Of a stretch of DNA of 64,000 bases, positions 7,800-17,086 are shown piece after piece (position 1 is the stretch's first letter; each line of letters opens with the position of its first letter). Position numbers and translations under genes: made by a program. Location: NCBI GenBank assembly GCA_017539165.1, contig JAFYHN010000079.1:179473-243472 (forward strand). The letters run 5' to 3'. The DNA is from Eubacterium sp. GTDB lineage: Bacteria > Bacillota > Clostridia > Lachnospirales > Lachnospiraceae. The notes beneath the pieces were generated by a model. That model saw only the letters and a program-made list of their open reading frames with translations, was not told the DNA's origin and ran no database searches.

Positions 7800-10682
7800 T
7801 CATAATAGATATGCAGAAGGAAGCTCCCTGCCCTCCCTTAAGATAATGATCTTCTCAAGGACATTTTCCATGTCCATTCCATAGAAACGCAGCCTGTTTC
7901 TTCCTTTTCTGCAATTAATGTAAGCGCTTACATTTCTGGCATGATTTAAAACTCCTTGCATCCAATCTTCAGTAACGCCTGCCGCGTAGCTTTCAGAAAC
8001 TACGTGCTCAAACTTTACTTCAGAGGTGTCATCAGAGTTTACCAGATAAGCTATTTTCATCCTCTTTCCGAATCTGAACGGATTGGTCGGTTCCAGCTGG
8101 AATATAACTTCGCACCTTCCATCGAAATCCATATCAAACTCGTATTCAACGTATGGCGCATTTTCAGGACTATTGCAGTTCTCGGTAACAGGAAATACCT
8201 TGATGGCATTTTCATCACGACCGAGTGCATCCAGAACCACAAACTCTTTTCCATCCTGTGAAGGTTTGCTCTCACAAAATTCATCTGCGTTAATGATAAC
8301 CATTCCGTCATTCTCATGAAGATGAGTCGAGCGATGCACCGAAAGCTGAACCTCTATCGTTCCAAGAGGGTATCTTATAAATACCGTTCCCGAAGTTATC
8401 TTGTCTGAATCTTCTTCCTTCGTCAAACAAGTTTTATCGACTGTAAGTCTTAAGTAATGAAGATTATCTTCGGGTGTCAGTCTTCCGGATTCTCTGTCCG
8501 TACGAATCCAATTATAATCCGAAGTTACAGAATAATCAACATCAACACTGCCTGTAAGGCCCAAAAACATCTCCGCTTCAGCATATTCGTCGTTTTCCAC
8601 AAGATATTCGGTTATGATAAGCTTCTTTTTCGTCCAATCCTGACCACTTGTGGCCCCTTCGTCTCCAAGAAGTCCTGCCATGATCTCACCACGTTTCACC
8701 GGAAATACCGTAGCAACCACAGGATTAGCACATTCTTCTGAATTCCAGTATCTGAATCCTATATGTTCAGCGAGTCCAAATCCATCCCACTTGCCATCCG
8801 CCGCTCTATGGAAGTTCTCCGTAAGTTCACGGTCAATATCCATAGCTTCTATAACTTTCTGTCCGAAATCATTTGCTGCAGCCATTCCCAGAGATGCAAA
8901 ATAATGATTGTAAGCCGTATATATCCACATCTTTACAAGATTCATTCCACCCAGAACGTTATAGGATATAAGCTCGGTAAATGCATCTTTAAGCTTATCG
9001 CAGCATTTAGCTTCTAGCTCCTTACAGCATTCGATTATTTCTTCAGCCTGTTCAAGTATTCTCTTTGCTTCATATCTGCTGTTTATCTTATATATCTTAT
9101 CATTCAAGTGTTCTGGTCTTCTGTTATGCATCAACCTTGTATATCTGGTATACATATCAGAAAGCTTCTTCAGATCATCTTCATCGAAGGCTTCGCCAAA
9201 CTGTTTTCTCATCCAGTCTTCCATGTACTCAGAAGTTTTATTTACCGTATTGATACCATACTTCTCATAGTCATATGCAAGATCAAGGAAGTATGAAAGC
9301 GGCATTTCCTGAAGCCCAAGATCACCGACATTTACTATCCAGAGTTTTTTGATTCCATATTCATATGCCGTGGTCATCTGCTCCCAAACTTCTGGCAGAT
9401 AAGTAGAATTGTTCCACTCATACGAGATTGGATCTCCATGATAATCAAAGTGATAGTACATTCCGAATCCTCCGGAATGTTTTCTCATCTTCTCATCCGG
9501 AAGGCTTCTGACATATCCATGATTATCGTCACAGAGCATTAGGATGACATCCTCCAGCTCGGGATTATCCATAAGTCCCTCTACTTCATCATTTCCGTAG
9601 TAGAAAGGTTCAACCTCTTTATAGAGTGCGAGCATTCTCGGCACTTCTTTCAGATTCTCATTCACTTCTTCTCTTATCAGTTGATTCTGAGTTTTCAGAA
9701 CACCTCGAAGAAGATCTATATTGTCTTTTAGAGTAGCATTCTCTCCAAGAATCTTCGAATCATTCTCTCCACGCATTCCAATGGTTATTATGTTCTCGAG
9801 ATGGCCATTTCTCTTAAGACCATCCCGCCAGAATCTTGTGATGCCCTCTTCGTTACTTCTAAAATCCCAGGCATCTCCGTATATTGATTCAGGACCGCGA
9901 ACATATCTGTATTCCTCACCATGCCTGAGACAAGGCTCGTGATGCGAAAGTCCCATCACAACTCCCAGCTCGTCTGCCAGTTCCGCACTGGCAAGCCCCG
10001 GACCATCCATTGCAAATCTTCCGGTCCACATAGCCGGCCACAGATAGTTACCCTTCATACGAAGCAGGAGTTCAAACACCCCTTTATACATCTCGCAGTT
10101 TATTCCGCCGAAATGTTTAAAACACCAGTTACCGAATGCAGGCCACTCATCATTGATAAAGAAGCCTCTATATTCAACAGAAGGCTCTTTTGAGACAAAT
10201 GTATCTTCCGATGAAAGTTCCAGATACTCTTTTTCAGCCGGTATGACATTTGACCAGTTCACCAGTGGTGAAACTCCGAGAAGTTCAGAAAGGTGGAACA
10301 ACCCATAGATTGTTCCCCTTTTATCACTGCCCGCAATTACAACCAGTTCTCTCGATCCGTCAGTTACCGGATAAAAGCCATATACTTCTCTTTTACCTGC
10401 AACCGAACTTAGATCAATAACATTCCTCTTACTCAGATCATCAAGCAAAGCACTCTGTCCTGCTATTCCAAAGATGACATATACTGGTTTACTGTTCCCC
10501 TCAGCACTTGAGACATTTGCTCCAAAAGCCTCTGTCTCTGATATCATCTCAGGTTCAAAACCCAAAACTAATCTGATATCATTTCTCACAAGATCAGCTA
10601 TCTTCATTAGTCCTGACAAAGTCTCATTCTCATGAACGAAGCTGACCCCTTTAATCTTTGAAAGAGTTACACTATTTCCCAT
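7800..10682 (-). CDS. GH115 xylan alpha-1,2-glucuronidase
   Basis: A 960-aa GH115 enzyme that removes (4-O-methyl-)glucuronic acid side chains from xylan or xylo-oligosaccharides. The family-specific stretch around residues 175-225 is clear (GFFINDEWPAFGNW, then HFGGIN and NYLWPAMW), as are GMRGENDS and DDNHGYVR. A C-terminal beta-sandwich-like region follows residue ~700. There is no secretion signal, so it acts inside the cell on imported aldouronic acids. It is translated just before uxuA (16-bp gap), which directly links release of glucuronate to its breakdown. A perfect cre-like palindrome lies within the 3' end of the gene (see separate entry). Confidence 0.94.
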   Translation of the reverse strand: MGNSVTLSKIKGVSFVHENETLSGLMKIADLVRNDIRLVLGFEPEMISETEAFGANVSSAEGNSKPVYVIFGIAGQSALLDDLSKRNVIDLSSVAGKREVYGFYPVTDGSRELVVIAGSDKRGTIYGLFHLSELLGVSPLVNWSNVIPAEKEYLELSSEDTFVSKEPSVEYRGFFINDEWPAFGNWCFKHFGGINCEMYKGVFELLLRMKGNYLWPAMWTGRFAMDGPGLASAELADELGVVMGLSHHEPCLRHGEEYRYVRGPESIYGDAWDFRSNEEGITRFWRDGLKRNGHLENIITIGMRGENDSKILGENATLKDNIDLLRGVLKTQNQLIREEVNENLKEVPRMLALYKEVEPFYYGNDEVEGLMDNPELEDVILMLCDDNHGYVRSLPDEKMRKHSGGFGMYYHFDYHGDPISYEWNNSTYLPEVWEQMTTAYEYGIKKLWIVNVGDLGLQEMPLSYFLDLAYDYEKYGINTVNKTSEYMEDWMRKQFGEAFDEDDLKKLSDMYTRYTRLMHNRRPEHLNDKIYKINSRYEAKRILEQAEEIIECCKELEAKCCDKLKDAFTELISYNVLGGMNLVKMWIYTAYNHYFASLGMAAANDFGQKVIEAMDIDRELTENFHRAADGKWDGFGLAEHIGFRYWNSEECANPVVATVFPVKRGEIMAGLLGDEGATSGQDWTKKKLIITEYLVENDEYAEAEMFLGLTGSVDVDYSVTSDYNWIRTDRESGRLTPEDNLHYLRLTVDKTCLTKEEDSDKITSGTVFIRYPLGTIEVQLSVHRSTHLHENDGMVIINADEFCESKPSQDGKEFVVLDALGRDENAIKVFPVTENCNSPENAPYVEYEFDMDFDGRCEVIFQLEPTNPFRFGKRMKIAYLVNSDDTSEVKFEHVVSESYAAGVTEDWMQGVLNHARNVSAYINCRKGRNRLRFYGMDMENVLEKIIILREGRELPSAYLL
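7919..7932. promoter_or_regulatory. cre-like palindrome inside GH115
   Basis: TGTAAGCGCTTACA is a perfect palindrome that fits the CcpA catabolite-responsive consensus TGWAARCGYTWNCA at every position. It encodes part of a VSAYI segment near the GH115 C-terminus. Intragenic cre sites can act as roadblocks to elongation. Whether this one is used is inference. Confidence 0.55.
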
Positions 10683-10699
10683 AAAACACCCCCTGATTT

Positions 10700-12097
10700 T
10701 TATGAAAGTTCAAAACTAAGAAGCTGAAGACCTCCATGGCCCTTGAATGTTATATAGAATGGATATACACCGTCAGCAAGCTTGATATCTGATACAAAAT
10801 CAGTCCATACATTCTTGTTGTCCACATCCATTTTGGCTATAACTTCACCACCGATAGAAGTTCTCACTTCAAATGTTCCGTCTCCGTATCCTCTGACTTT
10901 AAGACATATCTTTGAGATATCCTTACAGTCATAATACTTGAATCCAATAGTTGCATTATTATCAATACCTGCAATAAATGCTTCCGGCTTGTCCATATCC
11001 TCATCACGTCTTTCAGTAATCTTAGGAACTCCCGGAGCACCTACATACATATGATCTACATCAGTGAAAAGGTTGCAGGCTGTATAAGCCATATGCACGC
11101 CCTTTCCTGTAAGAGGCTTTCCGTTCAGACCACACGATGTGATCTCAACCTGTGGAATAGTACCATCCTCAAGGAACTCTATCTTCTCTGCACATCCCTG
11201 TCTGCTGTACCATGTTCCGTTGGTATGTCTGTGATAGAAGATATACCACTGACCGTCTATCTCAACTATACTTCCATGGTTATTTGCGCCATACATAGCA
11301 GGCTTGTCAGCAGGCTTATATGAATCTATTCCGATATCAGCATTACTTACTATAACACCGCAATATGTAAATGGTCCTCTGGGATCATCAGCCATTGCAT
11401 AGCAAAGCTCATGCATAACGATAGATGAATAGATGAAGTAATACTTATCTCCTCTTTTTCTGATTGAAGAAGCTTCGAAGAACTCGTGATCTACGAAGTT
11501 TCTTCGATCTTTATTTTCTACACCAGGAACAACAAATACTGGTTCTTCCTCGATAGTGAGCATATCCTCACCGAGAACAGTCAGCATAGAGCCTGTTCTT
11601 GACTTATCTCCTCTTGCACAGAATCCAGTATAGAGATATGTCTTCCCATTCTCTGTAAGAACACCAGGATCAAACTGAGGCTCATCTCCCGGTCTTTCTC
11701 CTAGTCTTGTCCCATCCTTGTAATGCACAAACCCCAGGAACTCATACTTACCTGCAGGAGTATCGCATACCGCAACTGATACAACGCTTATCTTATCAAG
11801 AACATAATAGAGATAATATCTTCCGTCAGGTCCGACAGTAACATCCGGAGCATAGAGGCACATTGCACCGTCAGGATTCTCTGGATCATCTGTTTTATTA
11901 TAAATGACGCCTTCATATCTCCAGTTACCGAGATCATTTACAGGCGCCGAATAACAAACATAATCACCAAGACAGAATACCTGACCATCAAATATGTCAT
12001 GAGAACCGTATACATATACACGGTCTCCAAACACATAAGGTTCACCATCAGGAATGTACTCCCATGAAGGAAGATATGGATTGATTGCTTCTTTCAT
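10700..12097 (-). CDS. GH43 family glycosidase with C-terminal CBM6-like domain
   Basis: A 465-aa protein. Residues 1-320 look like a five-bladed GH43 propeller (NPYLPSWEYIPDGEPYVF, the YAPDVTVGPDGRYYLYY segment and FFEASSIRKRGDKYYF are typical), with specificity likely for arabinofuranose or xylose. The last ~125 residues resemble a CBM6-type jelly roll (GFKYYDCKDI and LRVRGYGDGTFEV-like strands). There is no signal peptide. The start at 12097 (MKEAINPY) follows an AAAGGG; an upstream in-frame extension to 12163 is lysine/isoleucine-rich, AT-rich DNA and looks non-coding. It is the first gene of the GH43-GH115-uxuA-uxuB run (18-bp gap to GH115). The AT-rich 12098-12168 leader should hold the operon promoter, but several weak -35/-10 pairings are possible and I do not pick one. 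Confidence 0.85.
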   Translation of the reverse strand: MKEAINPYLPSWEYIPDGEPYVFGDRVYVYGSHDIFDGQVFCLGDYVCYSAPVNDLGNWRYEGVIYNKTDDPENPDGAMCLYAPDVTVGPDGRYYLYYVLDKISVVSVAVCDTPAGKYEFLGFVHYKDGTRLGERPGDEPQFDPGVLTENGKTYLYTGFCARGDKSRTGSMLTVLGEDMLTIEEEPVFVVPGVENKDRRNFVDHEFFEASSIRKRGDKYYFIYSSIVMHELCYAMADDPRGPFTYCGVIVSNADIGIDSYKPADKPAMYGANNHGSIVEIDGQWYIFYHRHTNGTWYSRQGCAEKIEFLEDGTIPQVEITSCGLNGKPLTGKGVHMAYTACNLFTDVDHMYVGAPGVPKITERRDEDMDKPEAFIAGIDNNATIGFKYYDCKDISKICLKVRGYGDGTFEVRTSIGGEVIAKMDVDNKNVWTDFVSDIKLADGVYPFYITFKGHGGLQLLSFELS

Positions 12098-12168
12098 AAT
12101 AAACCCTTTCTTTCGTCTTTGAATGTTTATAGTATAAATATATTTTATTTTAATTTTTTTCAATTAAT

Positions 12169-12828
12169 TTACTGTTTATTCAATATATACTTCAAAACTG
12201 CGATTGCGGATTCATCATCCTCTATCTTACCTGTCACGACAAAATAAGCTTTATCATTCGAAGTTATATATTCTTTAGAAAATGCCGTATCAGATATATC
12301 TATCGCTGCTGCTATATTAGTCCCGTTTTCACCAGACTTAGCATATGCCATATCAGATGACAATCTGTCCTTCAGATCCTGATCCAGGATCTCATTCATA
12401 TCTCCGGCACATTCCATCTGCGCTATATATTCCATCCCCGCTTTATCTGTTATCAGATAATTATACTGTCCTGACAGAAGCTCTGCCTGGAATATAGCAT
12501 AAGACTGAGGTTCAGACTGATCCAACAAAATATATGAAGCGAACTCTATGTTATGGGTTTTCTCGTTCTTCCCAAGAGACTTCATATAATCTTCTCTGAG
12601 AAATGTAGCACCCTCCGAAGTTATATGGACGTTCAGAACACCTCCCGTAACAACTGTAGGTCTCATGTTTTTGCCCATATCTATCAAAAACCACACAAGA
12701 AGTGCAAGTATTACAAGTGCAGCGATACATACTTTAAGGTAATACTCTTTAAAGTATGCAATCTTCTCACTCTTATTCATTTCTCCGAGTTTTTCTTTTT
12801 CTGTTTCAATATATTCTTTAAATGTCAT
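12169..12828 (-). CDS. Hypothetical membrane-anchored protein
   Basis: I do not recognise this 219-aa protein. It has a charged cytoplasmic N-terminus of ~30 residues, one strong membrane helix (about residues 31-50, VCIAALVILALLVWFLI) and an extracytoplasmic remainder of ~165 residues with no cysteine pairs apart from one Cys. Its ATG overlaps the TGA of the thioesterase gene (ATGA at 12825-12828), so the two are translationally coupled and belong to the 14866-12169 unit. Confidence 0.75.
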   Translation of the reverse strand: MTFKEYIETEKEKLGEMNKSEKIAYFKEYYLKVCIAALVILALLVWFLIDMGKNMRPTVVTGGVLNVHITSEGATFLREDYMKSLGKNEKTHNIEFASYILLDQSEPQSYAIFQAELLSGQYNYLITDKAGMEYIAQMECAGDMNEILDQDLKDRLSSDMAYAKSGENGTNIAAAIDISDTAFSKEYITSNDKAYFVVTGKIEDDESAIAVLKYILNKQ

Positions 12829-13253
12829 TCCGCTTTTCTCACTATAGCCTGCATTTTTTCATACAGATCAGGAAACTTCTTTTTCATATTCATCGGTTTA
12901 AATTCACTGTCGACAAATGCATGAGATGTCTGGGCTCTATGGATCAATTCATCTGTTCCGGATCTGAATATCTCATATTCAAGTGTAAATCTCACAGGAG
13001 TGAGTTTCACGATTGTCGGAACTATCTCTATCACATCACCATAGGTTATAGACTTGATATAGTAATCATGCAGTTCAAGAACCGGAATAATGATTCCCAA
13101 TTTTTCCATTTTGTCATATGACAGACCAACCTGATCCATCAGATTGAGTCTGGCCTCTTCCAGATATCTTGCATAGTTGGAATGATGCACAACATGCATC
13201 TGGTCAGTTTCATAATAGTTTATAACTCTTATATATGATTCTGTATTACTCAT
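12825..13253 (-). CDS. Acyl-CoA thioesterase, hotdog fold (YbgC/FadM-like)
   Basis: A 142-aa 4HBT-family thioesterase that hydrolyses acyl-CoA. The N-terminal YYETDQMHVVHHSNYARYLEE segment carries the family's Asp active-site motif (residues ~11-30), followed by ITYGDVIEI. The start at 13253 (MSNTES) is preceded by a weak GA-rich site and overlaps the stop of the coiled-coil gene by 8 bp. The upstream in-frame extension is a lysine-rich shadow of that gene. The substrate is not predictable. Confidence 0.87.
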   Translation of the reverse strand: MSNTESYIRVINYYETDQMHVVHHSNYARYLEEARLNLMDQVGLSYDKMEKLGIIIPVLELHDYYIKSITYGDVIEIVPTIVKLTPVRFTLEYEIFRSGTDELIHRAQTSHAFVDSEFKPMNMKKKFPDLYEKMQAIVRKAE

Positions 13254-14079
13254 CTTTCTGTTCTCTTTTTTCTTCCTTCTTATCGGATACTTCACCTGAT
13301 CTATCCATCACTTCAATATCCATTCTACTCTTAACCTGTTCAATCTTTTTAGCTGTTCTGTCAGGACTTATAGGAGGTCTTGCAGATTCAACCTTCAGAT
13401 CCGCCTCACCATTTTCATTAAGAGTAAGACGAAGCTGATCTTTATCTTCTTTTTCACGTGCCATAGCCTTTACACGTTCATTGTATAGTTCTACCGAAAG
13501 AAGATCACTGAGCTCAAGTATCTGTGCATATCTGTCATTTGCCTTAAGGCCGTTAAGACTGCTCATAAGCTCTGATTTATTCTCCGATATGTCTTCTATC
13601 TTCTGACGAAGTGTACTTCTCATCCTTGCGTATTCTTGTTCAATCTTCTCATAGGAATCAGCCACAAGGTGATCCACTTCAGTAAGCATCTCATCAGTAT
13701 AGATAAGAGATGCAGCGTATATATCCGAAGCAGTTCTAAGTGATTTCTTTTCTTCATCACTAAGTTCTGATGCTCTGAAAGCAGGAGGCTCGTTCTTCTT
13801 TCTCTTCGTAACTCTGATTCTGCTGGCAGTTTTTTCCGCCTGATACAGTATCTCTTCAGCTTCCTGTTTAGCTTCGTTTATTATTCTGGCCCTCTTGTCA
13901 TTTACTTCTCTGCAGGCATTGATCTCGGCGAGAACAACTTCGGAAACGTTATCCAGAAGTCTTAACAGCTCTTCCCTGTCGAGCACCGCTTTATCCTGAT
14001 TAAATGCAGCCGAAGGCGCATCCTTTATTCTGGTTTTGATACCATCCAGCAGAAATTCTGCTCTGCCTTTCTTTTCCAT
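13246..14079 (-). CDS. Coiled-coil protein of unknown function
   Basis: 277 aa, highly charged. Helical heptad-like stretches run through about residues 30-110 and 125-215, including AKQEAEEILYQAEKTASRI, which resembles the helices of DivIVA/SepIVA-like or ATP-synthase b-like proteins. No enzyme motif or membrane helix is seen, and the C-terminal ~50 residues are Glu/Lys-rich and probably disordered. The start at 14079 (MEKKGR) follows AAGGAG nine bases upstream. Its place just beyond ftsZ could fit a role in envelope or division-site organisation, but that is only proximity. Confidence 0.72.
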   Translation of the reverse strand: MEKKGRAEFLLDGIKTRIKDAPSAAFNQDKAVLDREELLRLLDNVSEVVLAEINACREVNDKRARIINEAKQEAEEILYQAEKTASRIRVTKRKKNEPPAFRASELSDEEKKSLRTASDIYAASLIYTDEMLTEVDHLVADSYEKIEQEYARMRSTLRQKIEDISENKSELMSSLNGLKANDRYAQILELSDLLSVELYNERVKAMAREKEDKDQLRLTLNENGEADLKVESARPPISPDRTAKKIEQVKSRMDIEVMDRSGEVSDKKEEKREQKDE

Positions 14080-14092
14080 ATTGTTAGTCTCC

Positions 14093-14866
14093 TTACTTCG
14101 GTTGTTTTCTGTTTGTTCCTCTATATGTTCCTGTATACTTCCGGATTCCGGCCATTGTATATGAAACCATCTTTTGCAAGCTTTCCTTGGTTCCAATCCC
14201 AACATACTTATAGTCCTGATAAGTCATATACGCAGATCTTATCTTATTAGCCGACCTGCTGCCCGGACTTAGTCGATATCTTATAAGAGGACGATTGATA
14301 CCCACAGCTGCCCCGCCATCCTTCAGAATAGCAAGCCATACAGCATAATCCTCATGAAGATTACCTTCCGGAAATGGATATCTAAGAGCCAGTTCTCTCT
14401 TCATTAGTACTGACGAACAGTTGATCTGATTACTTTTCAGAAGATTGTCATATCTCACAATCTTATCACAGCCTACATATTTACCTGTATCTATTCCGGA
14501 TGCATTTATCAGACGGCGTCCCGTAAAACATATCTTAGGCTGTTCCCCATCTACTTTGAAGAAGTTTATAACCTTCATCTGTTTTGCAAGCTTATCTTTT
14601 TCCCATATATCATCTGAATCAAGAAACGCAACAAATTCACCATTTGCGGCCTTAACCCCTTCATTCCGGGCTCCGGCAGCGCCTAGTGATTTTTCAAATC
14701 TTATAACCCTTAGTCGTTCATCCCGAATCTCTGTTTTAAATGCCTTATTACTTCCATCGTCTACCAGTATTACTTCGATATTTTTATAGGTCTGATCCAG
14801 AGCTGATCTAACCGACTCATATACAGTTTTTTCGTTATTATGATATGGCACGATAACACTTATCAT
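14093..14866 (-). CDS. Family 2 glycosyltransferase
   Basis: A GT-A fold inverting glycosyltransferase, 257 aa, transferring a sugar from an NDP-sugar to an unknown acceptor. The N-terminal MISVIVPYHNNEKTV, the ILVDDGSN nucleotide-binding segment, LGAAGARNEG and the DSDD metal-binding motif are all intact. There is no membrane helix. The start at 14866 follows AGAGGG. It is the first gene of the run down to 12169 and is separated from ftsZ by a hairpin, so it probably has its own promoter. Confidence 0.9.
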   Translation of the reverse strand: MISVIVPYHNNEKTVYESVRSALDQTYKNIEVILVDDGSNKAFKTEIRDERLRVIRFEKSLGAAGARNEGVKAANGEFVAFLDSDDIWEKDKLAKQMKVINFFKVDGEQPKICFTGRRLINASGIDTGKYVGCDKIVRYDNLLKSNQINCSSVLMKRELALRYPFPEGNLHEDYAVWLAILKDGGAAVGINRPLIRYRLSPGSRSANKIRSAYMTYQDYKYVGIGTKESLQKMVSYTMAGIRKYTGTYRGTNRKQPK

Positions 14867-14964
14867 ACTATCCCTCTTTTTTTCGCATAGCTTTTGGTAG
14901 TATACCACTATTCCGATTATTTTTCCAGTTTCTTAAACCAATATAAAACGTTTCTATTAATGCA

Positions 14965-14991
14965 AAAGTGGGACGAATCTCGCCCCACTTT
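14965..14991 (-). terminator. Hairpin after ftsZ
   Basis: AAAGTGGG at 14965-14972 pairs with CCCACTTT at 14984-14991, with an inner CGA/TCG extension and a three-base loop. On the minus strand it is followed by TTTTG only, so termination may be partial. Confidence 0.6.
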
Positions 14992-15019
14992 GTAAAATAA
15001 TATCACACTTTATTATGTA

Positions 15020-16240
15020 TTATCCTCTTCTAAGAAAATCAGGAATTTTGATATTCTGATTAGCATTGCTAGGTCTAACAGGTTCAGAAGCAGCTTCTAT
15101 ACTGTTAACAACCTCCTCTGCACTCTTCTCAGGCTCAGCAGTCTTTGCGCCACCAAGATTGAGAGGCATAGGTGTAGCTCTTCTTGATCCCTCAGATACT
15201 GTAGGATTCTTTAGTCCCTCACCAAATGTAGGTGCCTTAGGAGCTTCTTTCTTGATTGAAGAAAGTACACTTGATGTCTGAACTCTATCGACATCTTCAA
15301 GTCCTGTTGCGATGATAGTAATACTTACATCTTCTCCTGCTATATCGTTATCAACTGTACCGAAGATGATATTCGCTTCTTCTCCGGCAACTTCTGAAAG
15401 GTATGTGATTGCATCATATGCTTCAACGATACCAACATTTCCTGAGAAGTTAACAATGATATCTGTAGCTCCATCAACAGTTGTTTCAAGAAGTGGTGAA
15501 TCCATAGCAGCCTTGATCGCATCAACTGCCTTGTTATCTCCACTACCCTGACCGATACCGATATGAGCGATACCCTTATCACGCATAACTGTCTGAATAT
15601 CAGCAAAGTCAAGATTGATAAGACCTGGCTTATTGATAAGGTCGGTAACACCCTGAACACCCTGCTGAAGAACCTCATCAGCCTTCTTAAGAGCATCAGG
15701 AATACTTGTTCTTTTATCACATATCTGAAGAAGCTTGTCGTTCGGAATAACAATGAGAGTATCAACATTCTCACGCAGTTTTGCGATACCGTTCAGAGCA
15801 TTGTTCATACGAGGCTTTCCCTCAAATGAGAATGGCTTTGTAACAACACCGACTGTAAGTATACCAAGATTTCTTGAAATCTCTGCTACTACAGGGGCAG
15901 CACCTGTACCAGTTCCACCACCCATACCGCAGGTAACGAATACCATATCAGCATCTTTTATAATGTCATTTATCTCTTCTCTATTCTCTTCAACTGCACT
16001 AGCACCGATCTCAGGCTTAGCACCTGCTCCCAGTCCTTTAGTCAGTTTTTCACCTATCTGAATCTTGGTTGTAGCTCTACTGAGTGATAAAGCCTGTTTA
16101 TCGGTGTTAATAGCTATAAGTTCAACACCTTCAACATTCTCATCAATCATTCTGTTTACTGCGTTGTTTCCTGCTCCACCTACTCCTATTACCAGTATTC
16201 TTGCAGGATTTTTCTCATCATTTGATTTTATCTCGAGCAA
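15020..16240 (-). CDS. ftsZ: Cell division protein FtsZ (TTG start)
   Basis: The tubulin-like GTPase that forms the Z ring. The 406-aa protein has the [13 protein letters not shown] nucleotide loop, the tubulin signature [10 protein letters not shown], the T7 loop region [10 protein letters not shown] and the C-terminal partner-binding peptide IKIPDFLRR at the extreme end, after a variable linker of ~70 residues. I choose the TTG at 16240 (MLEIKSND) because a perfect AAGGAGG lies 8 bases upstream and the protein then begins like other Firmicutes FtsZ. The ATG at 16285 would place that ribosome site inside the gene. A separate promoter at 16335-16363 lets ftsZ be made independently of the upstream dcw genes. 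Confidence 0.97.
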   Translation of the reverse strand: MLEIKSNDEKNPARILVIGVGGAGNNAVNRMIDENVEGVELIAINTDKQALSLSRATTKIQIGEKLTKGLGAGAKPEIGASAVEENREEINDIIKDADMVFVTCGMGGGTGTGAAPVVAEISRNLGILTVGVVTKPFSFEGKPRMNNALNGIAKLRENVDTLIVIPNDKLLQICDKRTSIPDALKKADEVLQQGVQGVTDLINKPGLINLDFADIQTVMRDKGIAHIGIGQGSGDNKAVDAIKAAMDSPLLETTVDGATDIIVNFSGNVGIVEAYDAITYLSEVAGEEANIIFGTVDNDIAGEDVSITIIATGLEDVDRVQTSSVLSSIKKEAPKAPTFGEGLKNPTVSEGSRRATPMPLNLGGAKTAEPEKSAEEVVNSIEAASEPVRPSNANQNIKIPDFLRRG

Positions 16241-16334
16241 GGTTCCTTCCTCCTTAAAATATACTTCGCACTTTTTTCCAAGCACTGAATTGTTTACTAT
16301 TATTTAATACTGTGTATATTAACACCCATCTTAT

Positions 16335-16363
16335 AGAATATAATAAAATGGTGAAAATATCAA
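16335..16363 (-). promoter_or_regulatory. ftsZ promoter
   Basis: On the minus strand TTGATA and TATTCT are separated by exactly 17 bp, in the 144-bp gap between divIB and ftsZ. It predicts a leader of about 90 nt. Confidence 0.65.
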
Positions 16364-16384
16364 GAAAATATTTGCTTTAGCGGG

Positions 16385-17086
16385 TTATCTGACCTTGAAA
16401 CTAGCCGTAGAATTTTCAGAGTCAAACTCTTTCATATACAAAATTCCACTCTTGCCTTCAAGCTCTTTTAAAATGCTTCCAAGATTCATAAGCTGAATTG
16501 GAAGATTTTGACCTTCGCCAAGTTCAATCTCGATGTTATCATGACGAAGCACCACTTCGCCATCAACAGTGAATTCGATACCTCTGATGTCCAGATCATA
16601 CTTATCTACCAACTGTGTGATATTCAGTATAGTATCAAATCTTTTTTTGTTCTCAACCGGCAGCTCTTTACCGAGTTCCCAGCTCTTTACGGTAAGTCCT
16701 TTGATGTTCGGTACTTTATCGTATCTGACCTTTGCGGTTTCAAGAACTATTCCATCTTTATCGAAATACACGTAGCTTTCCATGTATTCGATGCATCCAG
16801 CAACAGATTTCTCATAGACATCTACCGATATCTTGTTTTTGTCTACATACTCCACATCCATCTTGGCGACGAAAGGTATATCTTTCACCGGTTTGATCTT
16901 GTTCTGGAGATACAGGACAAGCGTATTGCTGATGTAGGCATTATCCATCACCGCTTTTCTGACTTCATCCTCTGATGACATCACACAACCATTAACTTCC
17001 ACATTTGCAACAGAAAATGTACTGAGATATGCCACCGCCCCTACGATGATTGCCAGAAAACATAACCATATTACTTTTCTAACCAT
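16385..17086 (-). CDS. divIB: Cell division protein FtsQ/DivIB
   Basis: A bitopic septal-ring protein, 233 aa, shorter than many. It has a short cytoplasmic tail, one membrane helix (residues ~5-25), then a POTRA domain (FSVANVEVNGCVMSSEDEV) and a beta domain with KVPNIKGL. Its ATG lies inside the 3' end of ftsW (8-bp overlap), so the two are coupled. The family stabilises the FtsL/DivIC complex and links peptidoglycan synthesis to the ring. Confidence 0.9.
   Translation of the reverse strand: MVRKVIWLCFLAIIVGAVAYLSTFSVANVEVNGCVMSSEDEVRKAVMDNAYISNTLVLYLQNKIKPVKDIPFVAKMDVEYVDKNKISVDVYEKSVAGCIEYMESYVYFDKDGIVLETAKVRYDKVPNIKGLTVKSWELGKELPVENKKRFDTILNITQLVDKYDLDIRGIEFTVDGEVVLRHDNIEIELGEGQNLPIQLMNLGSILKELEGKSGILYMKEFDSENSTASFKVR

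Noticed and set aside
16241-16285. FtsZ starting at the ATG at 16285
   Set aside because: It would bury the AAGGAGG site inside the gene and add an N-terminus not typical of FtsZ.
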